Assembly: GCA_016711485.1 (NCBI GenBank)
Contig: JADJSX010000009.1
Coordinates: 186,001-250,000 of the forward strand
Direction of reading: 5' to 3'
Length of the DNA: 64,000 nt
Origin: Leptospiraceae bacterium
Lineage (GTDB): Bacteria; Spirochaetota; Leptospiria; Leptospirales; Leptospiraceae
The translations under genes and the position numbers were made by a program. Under the pieces are notes generated by a model. The model was given only the letters and a program-made list of their open reading frames with translations. It made no database searches and was not told the DNA's origin. Below, piece after piece: positions 63,466-64,000 of the stretch. Positions within the stretch are counted from its first letter, which is position 1; every line of letters begins with the position of its first letter.

Positions 63466-63541
63466 ATTTTCATTTCTCCTTTAACAGCAGTTATTATTTC
63501 CACTTCAAACATACGGAAGTGCTGTAGTTGCTTTGAGCAAA

Positions 63542-63931
63542 TTAAGACTCCCTTTTGACTGTGGTTTTAATTCCACCTCGTACACTAAAATCTCCTAAGA
63601 TTTTTAAATTCTTAGGTTTAATCGCGGCCTTGATATCATCGAATAATTTATTTACTACGTTTTCATGAAAAATTCCTACATTCCGAAAAAATAAAATATA
63701 TTCCTTGAGAGACTTCAGTTCTATACATTCTGCATTTGGTATATAAGATATATAAATAGTTCCGAAATCCGGCAGACCCGTTTTAGGGCAAATTGCGGTG
63801 AATTCTGGAATCGTAAAATCAATTGTGTAATCATTCCCCTTATAAATATTAGTAAATGTTTCAATTTTAGGGGTTTTTAAATCGCGAATATGAGTTTGTT
63901 TTCCTTCATAGGAAGAAATAGTTTTTTTCAT
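63542..63931 (-). CDS. queF: NADPH-dependent 7-cyano-7-deazaguanine reductase QueF
   Basis: 129 residues, the short type I form. Catalytic Cys in FTAICPKTGLPDFG (residue about 49) forms the thioimide with preQ0; the Asp follows in LPDF, and the family signature ELKSLKEYILFFRNVGIFHENVVNKL (about 72-97; here given as key residues Glu, Lys, Tyr, His, Glu) is intact. Reduces preQ0 to preQ1 for queuosine in tRNA. No other que genes are visible. I saw no preQ1 riboswitch in the 69 bp left upstream. Confidence 0.93.
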   Translation of the reverse strand: MKKTISSYEGKQTHIRDLKTPKIETFTNIYKGNDYTIDFTIPEFTAICPKTGLPDFGTIYISYIPNAECIELKSLKEYILFFRNVGIFHENVVNKLFDDIKAAIKPKNLKILGDFSVRGGIKTTVKRES

Positions 63932-64000
63932 GTTGTTTACCTTTGGTGATTGAATCGTATCTATAATTTTCAGGGATTGTATGAATCATAGTAAAAAATT

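Overview
The window is AT-rich chromosomal DNA with the gene content of a spirochaete of the order Leptospirales. The main pointers are a flagellar motor switch protein FliN with a Gly-rich N-terminal half, many lipoproteins with short spirochaete-like lipoboxes, 7TMR-DISM/GAF/cyclase sensory proteins, a large exported beta-barrel-like protein, SpoIIE and PP2C phosphatases and PAS sensors. The genus and species assignment is inference. I saw no rRNA, tRNA or CRISPR array.

1-8.3 kb, all on the minus strand: a PEGA-type lipoprotein (cut by the window edge), serB, an SGNH-hydrolase lipoprotein, a 62-residue protein, a GPH-type MFS transporter, and a free-standing adenylation-carrier-thioester-reductase enzyme (NRPS/CAR-like, 1026 aa) flanked by two copies of one palindrome.

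8.3-15.7 kb is a genomic graveyard. A small ORF is split by a 190-bp MITE-like element, and removing the element with its TTAA restores the frame. One large gene, reconstructed here as kinase-like domain, nSTAND NTPase, membrane segment and MORN repeats, is broken by a short-repeat invasion, a degenerate IS21-family element, an intact-looking IS3-family element with a 4-bp target duplication, and a 1-base loss near its start. This architecture fits the STAND/ternary-complex class of conflict (immunity or regulated death) systems and is the most notable locus.

15.9-31.5 kb: crcB/fluC, a quinone-oxidoreductase-like enzyme, a GH39-like glycosidase, a second MITE with a perfect 10-bp target duplication, fliN with an EF-hand-like lipoprotein, an AAA+ ATPase, and a sensor-cyclase reading frame of about 1885 codons (lipoprotein-like N-terminus, 7TMR-DISM, six GAF domains, class III cyclase) interrupted by one in-frame TAG. 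These are followed by an abundant-type exported protein (possibly FcpA-like), a zinc-ribbon membrane protein, rsmE and an outer-membrane protein.

31.9-50.6 kb: glycogen phosphorylase and a TPR protein; a response regulator overlapping a HEAT-repeat protein; a fatty-acid desaturase with its ferredoxin-reductase partner and a divergent TetR regulator with two visible operators; rarA; a PAS sensor ending in a lone DHp-like helix; an M48 protease; tandem exported paralogues; nagZ-like and hemW-like genes; and a tyrosine recombinase beside a palindromic repeat cluster.

50.7-64 kb: a SpoIIE phosphatase, a crotonase, a FecR-domain lipoprotein, glnN (type III glutamine synthetase), a flavin oxidoreductase, a penicillin-acylase-family enzyme, a PP2C phosphatase, an epoxide-hydrolase-like enzyme, a 54-residue lipoprotein, an M20 amidohydrolase and queF.

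A recurring theme is single-base homopolymer length changes between 10.9 and 20.6 kb. They break otherwise clean genes and must be separated from assembly error before any pseudogene claim is taken as final.
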